Source: an uncultured Prevotella sp. (GTDB lineage Bacteria; Bacteroidota; Bacteroidia; Bacteroidales; Bacteroidaceae). From it: a DNA stretch of 40,629 nt. Positions within the stretch are counted from its first letter, which is position 1; the number at the start of each line of letters is the position of its first letter. Of the stretch, positions 1 to 8,700 are shown piece by piece. Below the pieces are notes generated by a model. That model did no database searches, was not told the DNA's origin, and was given only the letters and a program-made list of their open reading frames with translations. The stretch lies in assembly GCA_900550365.1 (NCBI GenBank), contig URRR01000021.1, forward strand, positions 1-40,629, given 5' to 3'. Both the position numbers and the translations under genes were made by a program.

Positions 1-24
1 CACACGTCTTTCTTTTGTCTTCAT
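1..24 (-). CDS. Possible 5' end of a truncated gene
   Basis: A reverse-strand ATG at 24-22 opens a frame that runs off the window edge after eight codons (MKTKERRV). It lies about 100 bp downstream of lpxB on the same strand and is preceded by an A-rich tract, so it could be the next gene of a surE-lpxB transcript. Eight codons allow no identification, and it may not be a real gene. Confidence 0.25.
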
Positions 25-126
25 TACTTTTTTATTTTAATTGTTAAAACCGTGTGAAGTTTTTCTGTAGCAAGACACAACAGTCTGCATAAATGTAAAC
101 ACAAAGCATTGTAAGCCGGCCAACGG

Positions 127-1281
127 CTAATTTGTACCCTCGCTTTTAAGCAGCCTGAGCATGGTCTCAGCCGCATTGTCGGGCGCGCCCTTCTTACCAA
201 TCAGCCGCCTGACATCAGCATATCCCTCGAGCATAGAGGCACGCGCGTCAGTATCAGGCAGCAAACGGCCCAGCTCACAGGCAATGTTCTCTATGGTAAA
301 CGTATCGGCAACAAGCTCAGGCACTACGTCACGGTCGGCTATAAGATTGACGAGCGAGATGTAACGAACCTTTATAAGATGTTTACGGAGAAAGGCTATC
401 ACCTTTGGTATCGGGGTCTCGTAACATACCACCTGCGGCACTCCGAAGAGCGCTGTCTCAAGAGTAGCCGTGCCGCTGGTGACGAGCGCGGCCCTCGCAT
501 GGGCAAGCAGCGGATAAGTCTGACCATAAACCACGCTAACGTCACGGCCTGAAATGAACTTATCGTAATATTCATGCGGTATCGACGGCGCTCCGGCCAC
601 CACCAGCTGATACTTGCCGGCATAGCGCGAGGCGGCCTCGAGCATGGCCGGCAGATTGTCTTTTATCTCCTGGCGGCGGCTGCCCGCAAGCAGCGCGATG
701 ACGGGGCGGCAAGACTGGAGGGAGTTAGCCTCGCAGAAGTCTTCAAAAGAATCAGAATAACTGGCGAGAAAATCAGCCACCTCGTCTGCCGTAGGATTGC
801 CCACATAATGAATAGGGTAATGATGCTTCTGTTCATAAAACGGCACCTCGAACGGCAGGATAGAGAACATTTCGCTAACGTCGCGCCTGATGTTCTTTAT
901 CCTGTATTCCTTCCATGCCCAGATTTTGGGCGAAATATAGTAATAAACCGGTATGCTGGTCTTGGCGTGAACGTACTTTGCTATGCCGAGGTTGAAGCCG
1001 GGATAATCAACAAGTATCACAACGTCTGGATGCCACTCGGTGATGTCACGCTTGCAGAAGGCCATGTTGCTGAAGATTGTCCTAAGGTGAAGCAGCACCG
1101 GCACAAAGCCCATATAAGCCAGCTCACGGTAATGCTTCACACGCGTTCCGCCTACAGCCGACATCTGGTCACCGCCGAAAAAGCGGAAATCAGCCTCCTT
1201 GTCAAAGCGACGCAGCGACCGCATAAGCCTCGAAGCATGCAGGTCACCGCTGGCTTCGCCCACGATAATATAATATTTCAT
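127..1281 (-). CDS. lpxB: Lipid-A-disaccharide synthase LpxB
   Basis: LpxB is a GT19 glycosyltransferase. It condenses UDP-2,3-diacylglucosamine with lipid X to make the lipid A disaccharide at the inner face of the cytoplasmic membrane. The 384-residue product has the usual family length and opens with the LpxB signature GEASGDLHA near residue 8. It also carries the conserved LLAGSRRQEI segment near residue 200 and a TSGTATLE donor-site segment in the C-terminal half. The ATG at 1281 gives the correct N-terminus for the family. surE lies 101 bp upstream on the same strand, and the two could be cotranscribed. The presence of lpxB marks the organism as an LPS-producing Gram-negative. The identification is secure. 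Confidence 0.96.
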   Translation of the reverse strand: MKYYIIVGEASGDLHASRLMRSLRRFDKEADFRFFGGDQMSAVGGTRVKHYRELAYMGFVPVLLHLRTIFSNMAFCKRDITEWHPDVVILVDYPGFNLGIAKYVHAKTSIPVYYYISPKIWAWKEYRIKNIRRDVSEMFSILPFEVPFYEQKHHYPIHYVGNPTADEVADFLASYSDSFEDFCEANSLQSCRPVIALLAGSRRQEIKDNLPAMLEAASRYAGKYQLVVAGAPSIPHEYYDKFISGRDVSVVYGQTYPLLAHARAALVTSGTATLETALFGVPQVVCYETPIPKVIAFLRKHLIKVRYISLVNLIADRDVVPELVADTFTIENIACELGRLLPDTDARASMLEGYADVRRLIGKKGAPDNAAETMLRLLKSEGTN

Positions 1282-1382
1282 GATTGCAAATCAATAGTTC
1301 TTAAATCATAACTCATAATCCTAAAGCCGGCAGTAACACGGCTGTTATTGAGAAAAGCACAATCAGCCCGCCCCGCGAAGGA

Positions 1383-2159
1383 TTATGAACCGTGATTTAT
1401 AAGATGTCCAAGTCTTTCCAGCATGCCGTAATCGGTTACGTCGATAGTAGTAGGCGTGATTGCCACATACCCGTGAGTCAGAGCCCAGTTGTCAGTATCC
1501 TCTGCCTCGGGCTCATCATTAGTATATTCACCTACGAGCCAATAATAGTCATAATTGCGCGGATGACGGGCACGAACAACCTCACGTCCCCATGTTCCTC
1601 GTGCCATTCGGCATGCCTTTACGCCCTTAAACTCACTTACAAGAGGGAAGTTAACGTTAAGGCATACGCCCTTAGGCAGACCGTCACGCAAAACGCCTGA
1701 CACAATGGTTCTTACGTATTTACGCAGCGGTTCAAAGTCGGCATCGTCACGATGGTCGCACAGTGAGAACGCGACTGACGGAATATATTTCATGCATCCT
1801 TCGCGCACCACGCCCATGGTTCCTGAATAATGAGTATTAACCGAAGCGTTGTCGCCGTGATTAATGCCGCCTAAAACGATGTCAGGTCTGCGCCCGCACA
1901 GTTCGCTAAGAGCGAGCTTGACACAGTCAACGGGCGTGCCGTTACACGACCACATCTGCATGCCGTCACGCTCACGGCGCAGCTTAAGCCTCAAAGGAGT
2001 TGTCGCGGAGAAAGCGGTAGAGAAGCCTGAACGTGCCGACTCAGGGGCGCAAACAAGGATGTCGCCGAAGTCTGACACCATATCAATCAACGAATTGATA
2101 CCTTTAGCGTGATAGCCGTCGTCATTTGAAATAAGTATTAACGGTTTCATCTTTTTCAT
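1383..2159 (-). CDS. surE: 5'-nucleotidase SurE
   Basis: SurE is a metal-dependent nucleoside 5'-monophosphate phosphatase (survival protein E family) acting in the cytoplasm. The 258-residue protein begins with the diagnostic ISNDDGYHAKGI motif; D13 and D14 are expected to bind the divalent metal. It also has the conserved SARSGFS and GINHGDN segments. Two in-frame ATGs, at 2159 and 2150 (MKKM), could start translation. A -7 box at 2190-2183 leaves a short leader that suits either. The gene is divergent from parA and precedes lpxB. No truncation or missing motif was seen. Confidence 0.95.
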   Translation of the reverse strand: MKKMKPLILISNDDGYHAKGINSLIDMVSDFGDILVCAPESARSGFSTAFSATTPLRLKLRRERDGMQMWSCNGTPVDCVKLALSELCGRRPDIVLGGINHGDNASVNTHYSGTMGVVREGCMKYIPSVAFSLCDHRDDADFEPLRKYVRTIVSGVLRDGLPKGVCLNVNFPLVSEFKGVKACRMARGTWGREVVRARHPRNYDYYWLVGEYTNDEPEAEDTDNWALTHGYVAITPTTIDVTDYGMLERLGHLINHGS

Positions 2160-2182
2160 TAAAAATCATTTTCTTTCGCCTA

Positions 2183-2190
2183 CAAAAGTA
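2183..2190 (-). promoter_or_regulatory. -7 promoter box for surE
   Basis: The reverse-strand sequence TACTTTTG matches the Bacteroidota primary-sigma -7 consensus TAnnTTTG. It lies 24-31 bp upstream of the surE ATG. No clear TTTG-like -33 box was found. Confidence 0.6.
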
Positions 2191-2231
2191 CGAAAAAAGG
2201 TTTAATTCAACTATTTCTCGCATAAAATATG

Positions 2232-2239
2232 TATTTTTG
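2232..2239 (+). promoter_or_regulatory. -7 promoter box for the parAB cluster
   Basis: TATTTTTG followed by C fits the TAnnTTTG consensus. It would start transcription around 2245 and give parA a leader of about 80 nt. The surE and parA promoters are back to back within about 50 bp. Confidence 0.65.
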
Positions 2240-2325
2240 CAAAATAATTTTAGCATCGGCCGACAGACGCCTGACGCATAACGGTCTGTCAGCCGACGGC
2301 CAACCTGCCAACTATAAAATAAGAA

Positions 2326-3087
2326 ATGGGAAAAATTATCGCATTAGCAAACCAAAAGGGTGGCGTGGGCAAGACGACTACAACAATCAATCTTGCAGCA
2401 TCACTCGCAACACTTGAAAAAAAGGTTCTGGTAATCGATGCCGACCCGCAGGCCAACGCATCAAGCGGTCTCGGAGTCAACACGAAAGACATTGACTGCA
2501 CTTTATACGAATGCATTATCGACGGGGCTGACGTGCGCGACGCCGTATATACCACCGACATTGACGGACTGGACATAATACCGAGCCACATTGACCTCGT
2601 AGGAGCGGAAATTGAGATGCTCAACCTTGAGCACCGTGAACAGGTAATCAAGAACTTACTTGCCCCAATAAAGGGCGACTATGACTATATCCTGATTGAC
2701 TGCTCACCGTCGCTTGGACTGATAACCGTAAACGCGCTGACCGCCGCCAACTCGGTAATCATCCCGGTACAATGCGAATACTTCGCACTTGAGGGTATCA
2801 GCAAGCTGCTGAACACCATAAAGATAATTAAAAGCAAGCTTAACCCGAAGCTGGAGATTGAAGGCTTCCTGCTGACGATGTACGACAGCCGTCTGAAACT
2901 GGCCAACCAGATTTACGATGAAGTGAAACGCCACTTCCAGGAGCTGGTGTTCAAGACGGTAATCCAGCGCAACGTGAAGCTGAGCGAATCACCCAGCCAC
3001 GGTCTGCCGGTAATACTTTATGACGCTGACTCTACCGGCAGCAAGAATCACCTGGCACTGGCGAAAGAGATAATAAACAAAAATTAA
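2326..3087 (+). CDS. parA: Chromosome partitioning ATPase ParA (Soj family)
   Basis: ParA is a deviant Walker ATPase that binds DNA nonspecifically. It works with ParB to segregate chromosome origins. The 253-residue protein has the deviant Walker A box KGGVGKTT at residues 11-18, including signature lysine K11, then DADPQANAS (Walker A') and a DYILIDCSPS Walker B segment. It has no extra N-terminal HTH, so it is the short chromosomal (Soj) type. parB follows after a 141-bp gap that contains short repeat words. The rest of the cluster (DUF5683, lytic transglycosylase, rel) is on the same strand, an arrangement common in Bacteroidales. Confidence 0.96.
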   Translation: MGKIIALANQKGGVGKTTTTINLAASLATLEKKVLVIDADPQANASSGLGVNTKDIDCTLYECIIDGADVRDAVYTTDIDGLDIIPSHIDLVGAEIEMLNLEHREQVIKNLLAPIKGDYDYILIDCSPSLGLITVNALTAANSVIIPVQCEYFALEGISKLLNTIKIIKSKLNPKLEIEGFLLTMYDSRLKLANQIYDEVKRHFQELVFKTVIQRNVKLSESPSHGLPVILYDADSTGSKNHLALAKEIINKN

Positions 3088-3095
3088 ATCGTGAT

Positions 3096-3228
3096 GTAAG
3101 GTTATATGGTCATACGGTTATTTAAACCCATGTATGGAAAAGGCATGAAATAGGCCTCAGCCGCCCGGCAACGGGCATGAAACCTGAAAACCGCTGAACC
3201 GCATAACCGTAAAACCGGAATAATAAAT
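3096..3228 (+). repeat. Intergenic word-repeat arms (GGTTAT / AACCGT)
   Basis: The parA-parB gap holds a left arm of GGTTAT-like octamers (AAGGTTAT, ATGGTCAT, ACGGTTAT; about 3098-3122). Its right arm holds complementary AACC words (AACCTGAA, AACCGCTG, AACCGCAT, AACCGTAA; about 3180-3218). The two could pair into a long imperfect hairpin in the parAB mRNA. It belongs to the same class as the word repeats near 35100 and 38220. Confidence 0.55.
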
Positions 3229-4128
3229 ATGGCTGTAAAGAAAAGATACGGAAATGCCTTGGGACGTGGTCTCGACGCACTTATATCTACCGACGACGTG
3301 CGTCCGCAGGGCAGTTCGACAATAAACGAGATACCGTTAGAGCAAATAGAGGCTAACCCGAACCAGCCCCGACGGGAGTTTGACCCCGTAGCGCTGCAGG
3401 AACTGGCCAACAGCATACGTGAGATAGGCATAATACAGCCTATCACGCTGCGGCAGATTGAGGTAAACCGCTTCCAGATAATCGCCGGCGAACGCCGCTG
3501 GAGAGCGTCACAGATGGCCGGGCTGAAAGCTATACCGGCATACATCCGCACCATAAAGGATGAGAACATAATGGAGATGGCGCTCGTGGAGAACATCCAG
3601 CGCGAAGACCTTAACGCCATCGAAATAGCGCTCGCATATGAGCATCTACTTACAAGCACGGGCATGACACAGGAGAAAGTGGCCGAGCGTGTAGGCAAAA
3701 GCCGCACGGCCGTGGCCAACTATATGCGTCTGCTGAAACTGCCCGCACAGGTGCAGATGGCCCTGCAAAACAAGGAGATTGACATGGGACACGCCCGTGC
3801 TCTGCTTGCTATTGACAGCCCGTCGCTGCAGGTGAAGCTGTTCAAGGAAATCCAGAAGAACGGCTATTCTGTACGCAAAGTGGAGGAAATGGTGCAGAAG
3901 CTGAAGAACGGTGAGGACATAGTAAGCGGCAAGAAGAAGATTACGGCAAAACAGCAGATGCCTGAAGAGCTGGCCGCAATGAGGCAACGCATCTCCGACG
4001 TGCTCAAGGCACCTGTACAGGTGTCGCTCTCAGCTAACGGAAAAGGTAAAATCAGCATTCCCTTTACGAGCGAGGCTGAGCTGGAACAGATAATGAACAT
4101 GTTCGACAAACTGAAAGAACAGCAATAA
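3229..4128 (+). CDS. parB: Chromosome partitioning protein ParB
   Basis: ParB is a CTP-dependent DNA clamp that loads at parS sites and spreads around the origin, acting with ParA. The 299-residue protein has the N-terminal LGRGLDALI peptide (the ParA-interacting segment) and an NPNQPRREF motif. The ParB/Srx domain with GERRWRAS, the CTP-binding box, follows near residue 85. An HTH (TQEKVAERVGKSRTAVANYMRLL) lies near residues 145-167, and a C-terminal dimerisation tail completes it. A DUF5683 gene starts 4 bp after the stop, so the two are probably translationally coupled. I found no recognisable parS site in the window. Confidence 0.96.
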   Translation: MAVKKRYGNALGRGLDALISTDDVRPQGSSTINEIPLEQIEANPNQPRREFDPVALQELANSIREIGIIQPITLRQIEVNRFQIIAGERRWRASQMAGLKAIPAYIRTIKDENIMEMALVENIQREDLNAIEIALAYEHLLTSTGMTQEKVAERVGKSRTAVANYMRLLKLPAQVQMALQNKEIDMGHARALLAIDSPSLQVKLFKEIQKNGYSVRKVEEMVQKLKNGEDIVSGKKKITAKQQMPEELAAMRQRISDVLKAPVQVSLSANGKGKISIPFTSEAELEQIMNMFDKLKEQQ

Positions 4129-4132
4129 GGTT

Positions 4133-4915
4133 GTGGCTACAAAAAGCAGACTTTACATATCAAAGCTGGCCACAATCGTGGCAATATGGATTGCATCGGC
4201 AGGTGTATCGCCATGCCGTGGAAATACGGCGGGCTTACCAATAACGGCAGATGACAGTGACAGTACAGCCGTAAAGACGGACAGCATAACGCTGAGCGTG
4301 AACGATTCTGTCGCAAAAATCATCACCGCCGTTGACTCGGCCAACCTGAACAGCACCGTGATGATTGACTCTGTCGGCAAGAAAAAGAAGGAAAAACGTG
4401 ACTGGTCAACGTGGCGGCCGAACGCGAAACGTGCCATGTGGCTGGCCATAGTCATTCCCGGCGCAGGCCAGATATACAACCGCAAATACTGGAAACTGCC
4501 GATAGTGTACGGAGGTTTTCTTGGCTGCCTTTACGCAATAAGGTGGAACAACCAGATGTACCATGACTATTCGCAAGCCTACATGGACATCATGGACAAC
4601 GACCCTAACACGCAGAGCTACAACGAGTTCCTTCACTTGGGCAATACAATCACGCCGGAGAACACCGAACGGTACCAGGATCTGTTCAGACGGCGTAAGG
4701 ACTATTACCGGAAATACCGTGACCTGAGCGTATTCATACTCATAGGCGTCTACGCCTTGTCGGTAATTGACGCTTACGTAGACGCGTCTCTGTCTGAATT
4801 TGACATATCACAAGACCTGAGCTTCAAGGTTGAACCGGCGATAATCAACAGCGGAATGTCTGCGAACCCGCTGAAATCATCGGCTCTCGGAATACAATGT
4901 TCAATCAATTTCTGA
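4133..4915 (+). CDS. DUF5683 domain membrane protein
   Basis: This 260-residue protein starts with GTG only 4 bp after the parB stop. It has an N-terminal hydrophobic segment (LATIVAIWIASAGV). A low-complexity Ser/Thr/Asp-rich stretch follows to about residue 85, then a basic KKKKEKRDW segment. The conserved part carries AMWLAIVIPGAGQIYNRKYWK and two membrane segments (roughly residues 100-140 and 195-215). The PGAGQIYN motif with flanking hydrophobic segments matches the Bacteroidota family DUF5683, which I recall commonly lying beside parB. Its biochemical role is unknown. Tight coupling suggests coexpression with parAB, but a functional link is only an inference. Confidence 0.8.
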   Translation: MATKSRLYISKLATIVAIWIASAGVSPCRGNTAGLPITADDSDSTAVKTDSITLSVNDSVAKIITAVDSANLNSTVMIDSVGKKKKEKRDWSTWRPNAKRAMWLAIVIPGAGQIYNRKYWKLPIVYGGFLGCLYAIRWNNQMYHDYSQAYMDIMDNDPNTQSYNEFLHLGNTITPENTERYQDLFRRRKDYYRKYRDLSVFILIGVYALSVIDAYVDASLSEFDISQDLSFKVEPAIINSGMSANPLKSSALGIQCSINF

Positions 4916-4964
4916 CATAACCACATAGAATTTTTAAATATATAAGACTTGCATTAAAAACCAT

Positions 4965-6275
4965 ATGAAGAAAAAAACATTAATCGTCATTGCTGCAATG
5001 ATTCTCGGCGGTAACTGCGTGATGCAGGCGCAAAGCGAGAAGGAGGAAATCACTGTGACCGACAATGACGGGAAAGAGGAAGTCATCGACGTACCTGAAG
5101 CAATGAACTACGAGGTGGACAGCCTGCTGAACCTATATTATTCAAAGACTTATTTACATACAGACAACGACTGCAACTTCAAGGACGAAAACGTATCATA
5201 CCCGAAGGAGGTGTACATTGAGAGGCTGAAACGTCTGCCCAACGTCATGGAAATGCCGTATAATGAGATCGTACAGAAATTCATTGACAGATACACGGGC
5301 CGTCTTCGCCATTCAGTCAGCTACATGCTTGGAGCGTCAAACTTCTACACTCCGATATTTGAAGAAGCACTCGAGGCTTACGGACTGCCGCTTGAACTTA
5401 AATATCTGCCCATTATCGAGTCGGCACTTAATCCACAGGCTACTTCACGTGTCGGTGCCGCCGGCCTGTGGCAGTTCATGGTTGCCACCGGAAAACAATA
5501 CGGACTTGAAATAAACTCACTGGTTGACGAACGCCGTGACCCAATAAAATCTTCATATGCGGCAGCGCAATACCTGAAAGATTTGTATAAGATATTCGGC
5601 GACTGGAATCTTGTAATTGCGGCATATAACTGCGGTCCGGAAAACATCAACAAGGCAATACACCGCGCCAACGGGCAGACGGACTACTGGAAGATTTACC
5701 CTTACCTGCCAAGCGAGACACGCGGATACGTGCCGGCGTTCATAGCCGCCAACTACGTTATGAACTATTATTGTGAGCACAACATCTGTCCGATGCGCAC
5801 CACCCTGCCTGTAAAGACTGATACGATTGTCGTAAACAAAGATGTACATCTGCAGCAGATTGCCGAAGTATGCGGCATTAACATTGAGGAACTGCGCACC
5901 CTCAACCCGCAATACCGCCGTGATATCGTAAACGGCAACAGCAAGCCTTCGGTAATACGCCTTCCGGCAACATCGACAAACACCTTCATTGCCAATGAAG
6001 ATTCAATATACAACCATAAGACGGAAACTCTGCTGGCACGCCGCTCACTCGTAGAAGTGGCCAACAACGGCTCAAGCTACAGCAGCAAAAGTTCAACAAA
6101 GAAAAAAAGTTCGGCAAGGAAAAGACGTACAAGAGCAAAAAGAGTCACTATACGCCAAGGCGACACCTTGTCGGAGATAGCGGAAAGATATAATACAACA
6201 GTAACGAAGCTGCGCAGGCTTAACGGCATACGCGGCAACAACATACGGGCAGGTAAGAAGATAAGGGTAAGATGA
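4965..6275 (+). CDS. MltD-like lytic transglycosylase with LysM
   Basis: The protein cleaves peptidoglycan glycan strands in the periplasm (GH23/SLT fold). Its 436 residues begin with a signal peptide (about 1-22, ending MQAQ). The catalytic domain includes LPIIESALNP with catalytic Glu152, the conserved GAAGLWQFM at 164-172 and AAYNCGPENI downstream. A degenerate LysM-like stretch lies near 288-320. A clear C-terminal LysM (RQGDTLSEIAERYNTTVTKLRRLNG, about 396-436) should bind glycan and is preceded by a Ser/Lys/Arg-rich linker. This is the MltD layout, although sequence alone does not show a lipobox. It sits 49 bp after the DUF5683 gene and before rel. Confidence 0.9.
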   Translation: MKKKTLIVIAAMILGGNCVMQAQSEKEEITVTDNDGKEEVIDVPEAMNYEVDSLLNLYYSKTYLHTDNDCNFKDENVSYPKEVYIERLKRLPNVMEMPYNEIVQKFIDRYTGRLRHSVSYMLGASNFYTPIFEEALEAYGLPLELKYLPIIESALNPQATSRVGAAGLWQFMVATGKQYGLEINSLVDERRDPIKSSYAAAQYLKDLYKIFGDWNLVIAAYNCGPENINKAIHRANGQTDYWKIYPYLPSETRGYVPAFIAANYVMNYYCEHNICPMRTTLPVKTDTIVVNKDVHLQQIAEVCGINIEELRTLNPQYRRDIVNGNSKPSVIRLPATSTNTFIANEDSIYNHKTETLLARRSLVEVANNGSSYSSKSSTKKKSSARKRRTRAKRVTIRQGDTLSEIAERYNTTVTKLRRLNGIRGNNIRAGKKIRVR

Positions 6276-6334
6276 TAAGTATGTTATTATCATGCCCCAC
6301 CTTATTATAATTATAATATCAAAAGAACACGGTT

Positions 6335-8605
6335 ATGGACGAGCAGAATAATATCGACAAGGCCAGAGAGGCAGCTGAAGACAAGATGGTCAACGATGCT
6401 TTCCAACACCTGTTGGACAGTTATCTGGAGACACGGCACCGCAAGAAAGTAGACCTCATCACCAAGGCTTTCAACTTTGCGAAGCAAGCCCACAAAGGAG
6501 TGCGCCGCCTGTCAGGAGAGCCATACATAATGCACCCTATTGCCGTAGCTCAGATAGCATGCTCAGAGATGGGGCTCGGCTCAACCAGCATCAGCGCAGC
6601 CCTGCTGCATGATGTGGTTGAAGATACTGACTATACGGTAGAGGACATTGAAAACATCTTCGGTCACAAGATAGCCCAGATAGTTGACGGACTGACAAAA
6701 ATCTCAGGCGGAATATTCGGTGAACAGGCATCGGCACAGGCAGAAAACTTCAAAAAACTGCTGCTGACAATGAGCGATGACATCCGCGTCATCCTCATCA
6801 AGATATGCGACCGCCTGCACAATATGAGGACACTGGCCAGCCAGCCGGCCAACAAACAATATAAAATTGCCGGCGAAACGCTGTATATCTACGCGCCGCT
6901 TGCCAACAGACTCGGTCTGAACAAGATTAAAACCGAGCTTGAGAACCTCAGTTTCAAGTTTGAACATCCAGAAGAATACAAGGTAATTGAAGACCAGCTT
7001 GCAGATACACAGGCTTCGCGCGACAGTCTCTTTGCGGACTTTACAGCCCCGATTCGCGAGGCACTGGACAAGATGGGGCTTGAATACCAGATAAAAGCAC
7101 GTGTAAAAAGTCCTTATTCCATTTGGAATAAAATGCAGAACAAGCACGTGACATTTGACCAGATATACGACATTCTTGCTGTCCGCATCATCTTCAAACC
7201 CAAGAAACCTGAGGAGGAAGTCAACGAATGCTTCAACATCTACGTCGCGATAAGCCAGATCTACAAGTCGCACCCCGACCGTCTGCGCGACTGGGTGAAC
7301 CACCCGAAAGCCAACGGTTACCAGGCACTGCACGTAACTCTTATGAGCAAACAGGGCCGATGGATAGAGGTACAGATACGGTCAGAGCGCATGGACGAAG
7401 TAGCCGAGCAGGGATTTGCCGCCCACTGGAAATATAAAGAAGGCGAAGAAATAACCGAGGATGACGGCGAACTGAACAACTGGCTGCGTACTATCAAGGA
7501 AATACTCGACGACCCGCAGCCCGACGCCATGGACTTCCTTGACGCCATCAAGCTGAATCTTTTCGCATCAGAAATATTTGTATTCACGCCGAAGGGAGAA
7601 ATCAAGACGATGCCGGCAGGATGTACCGCGCTTGACTTCGCTTTCCAGATACATACGTTCCTCGGCAGCCATTGTATCGGAGCCAAGGTAAACCATAAAC
7701 TAGTACCGCTCAGCCATAAGCTGCAGAGCGGCGACCAGGTAGAGATACTTACATCTAACTCTCAGCACGTTCAGCCATCATGGATAAACTTTGCCTCGAC
7801 GGCGAAGGCTAAAGCCAAGATACAGGCCATACTGAGACGAGAGTCACGTGAGATACAGAAGAAAGGCGAGGAGATACTCAATGATTTCCTGCAGAAACAC
7901 TCGCTTGAGTCAAGCCCGTCAATCATCGACAAGCTGTGCGACTACCATGAAGTAAAGAACCCTGACGCTCTTTTCAGAGGCCTCGGAGACAAGACCATAA
8001 TCCTCGGAGACAAAGACATTGACGAGATAAACGGTAAGAAGAAACAGAACATAGCAGGCACTCTGCGTAAATTCGTACCCTTCGTAGGCAAGGACAAAAA
8101 GAAGAACAACGAGGCACGGCAGCCCAATTACTTCATAGTCAAGGAGGGTTTCAACCGCAAGAAGCCGATTTACATTACCGACGAGAACATCAATCAGTTC
8201 ATCTTCCCTAACTGCTGCCACCCCATACCGGGTGACGATGCCCTCGGCTTCATAGACGGCAAGAACCGCATCGAGATACACAAGCGCTCATGTCCGGTAG
8301 CAACGAAACTGAAATCAAGTTACGGTAACCGCATTCTTGACGCCAAATGGGACATGCACCGCCAGCTATTCTTCGACGCGACAATCGAAATCAAGGGTAT
8401 TGACCGCATCGGAATACTGAACGAAGTAACACAGGTAATATCCGAAGAGCTGAACGTCAACATCCATAAAATCACTATTTCGTGCGACGAAGGCATATTT
8501 GACGGCTCATTAGAGCTGCGCATACATGACCGCGACGACGTGAAAAACATCATCGAGAAACTGAAGAAAATCAACGGTCTGCAGGAAATCACACAGATAG
8601 TTTAA
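6335..8605 (+). CDS. Bifunctional (p)ppGpp synthetase/hydrolase RelA/SpoT
   Basis: This long RSH enzyme makes and degrades (p)ppGpp, the stringent-response alarmone. Its 756 residues match full-length RSH proteins. The hydrolase HD domain is intact, with H67, H92-D93 in LLHDVVEDTDYT and D159 in KICDRLHNMRT, so hydrolysis should work. The synthetase domain has RVKSPYSIWNKM, DILAVRIIF and YQALHVTL. A TGS domain (about 400-460), a zinc-finger/helical region with NCCHPIPGD (about 630) and a C-terminal ACT domain (about 680-756) follow. With both halves intact it is best called a bifunctional Rel. It ends the par-cluster transcript before a 13-bp hairpin. Confidence 0.96.
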   Translation: MDEQNNIDKAREAAEDKMVNDAFQHLLDSYLETRHRKKVDLITKAFNFAKQAHKGVRRLSGEPYIMHPIAVAQIACSEMGLGSTSISAALLHDVVEDTDYTVEDIENIFGHKIAQIVDGLTKISGGIFGEQASAQAENFKKLLLTMSDDIRVILIKICDRLHNMRTLASQPANKQYKIAGETLYIYAPLANRLGLNKIKTELENLSFKFEHPEEYKVIEDQLADTQASRDSLFADFTAPIREALDKMGLEYQIKARVKSPYSIWNKMQNKHVTFDQIYDILAVRIIFKPKKPEEEVNECFNIYVAISQIYKSHPDRLRDWVNHPKANGYQALHVTLMSKQGRWIEVQIRSERMDEVAEQGFAAHWKYKEGEEITEDDGELNNWLRTIKEILDDPQPDAMDFLDAIKLNLFASEIFVFTPKGEIKTMPAGCTALDFAFQIHTFLGSHCIGAKVNHKLVPLSHKLQSGDQVEILTSNSQHVQPSWINFASTAKAKAKIQAILRRESREIQKKGEEILNDFLQKHSLESSPSIIDKLCDYHEVKNPDALFRGLGDKTIILGDKDIDEINGKKKQNIAGTLRKFVPFVGKDKKKNNEARQPNYFIVKEGFNRKKPIYITDENINQFIFPNCCHPIPGDDALGFIDGKNRIEIHKRSCPVATKLKSSYGNRILDAKWDMHRQLFFDATIEIKGIDRIGILNEVTQVISEELNVNIHKITISCDEGIFDGSLELRIHDRDDVKNIIEKLKKINGLQEITQIV

Positions 8606-8619
8606 CATCTGAATAAAAT

Positions 8620-8660
8620 GTAAAGTATGCAAGGTGCACATGCGCCATTGCATACTTTAC
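8620..8660 (+). terminator. Hairpin after rel
   Basis: GTAAAGTATGCAA (8620-8632) pairs perfectly with TTGCATACTTTAC (8648-8660) around a 15-nt loop. It lies 15 bp after the rel stop, with no T-run. It is a likely 3' end or stabilising hairpin rather than a textbook intrinsic terminator. Confidence 0.6.
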
Positions 8661-8700
8661 CTCAAATCAATCAATAATAATCACAAAACTACTAATCCAA

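Noticed and set aside
574..1311. Plus-strand ORF of 245 codons opposite lpxB
   Set aside because: It is the antisense shadow of a conserved gene, with no promoter or ribosome-binding context.
7840..7860. parS site near a TCACGTGA string in rel
   Set aside because: The typical parS (TGTTnCACGTGnAACA type) needs flanking palindromic arms, which are absent here and at the other CACGTG strings (near 7144, 39017 and 40245).
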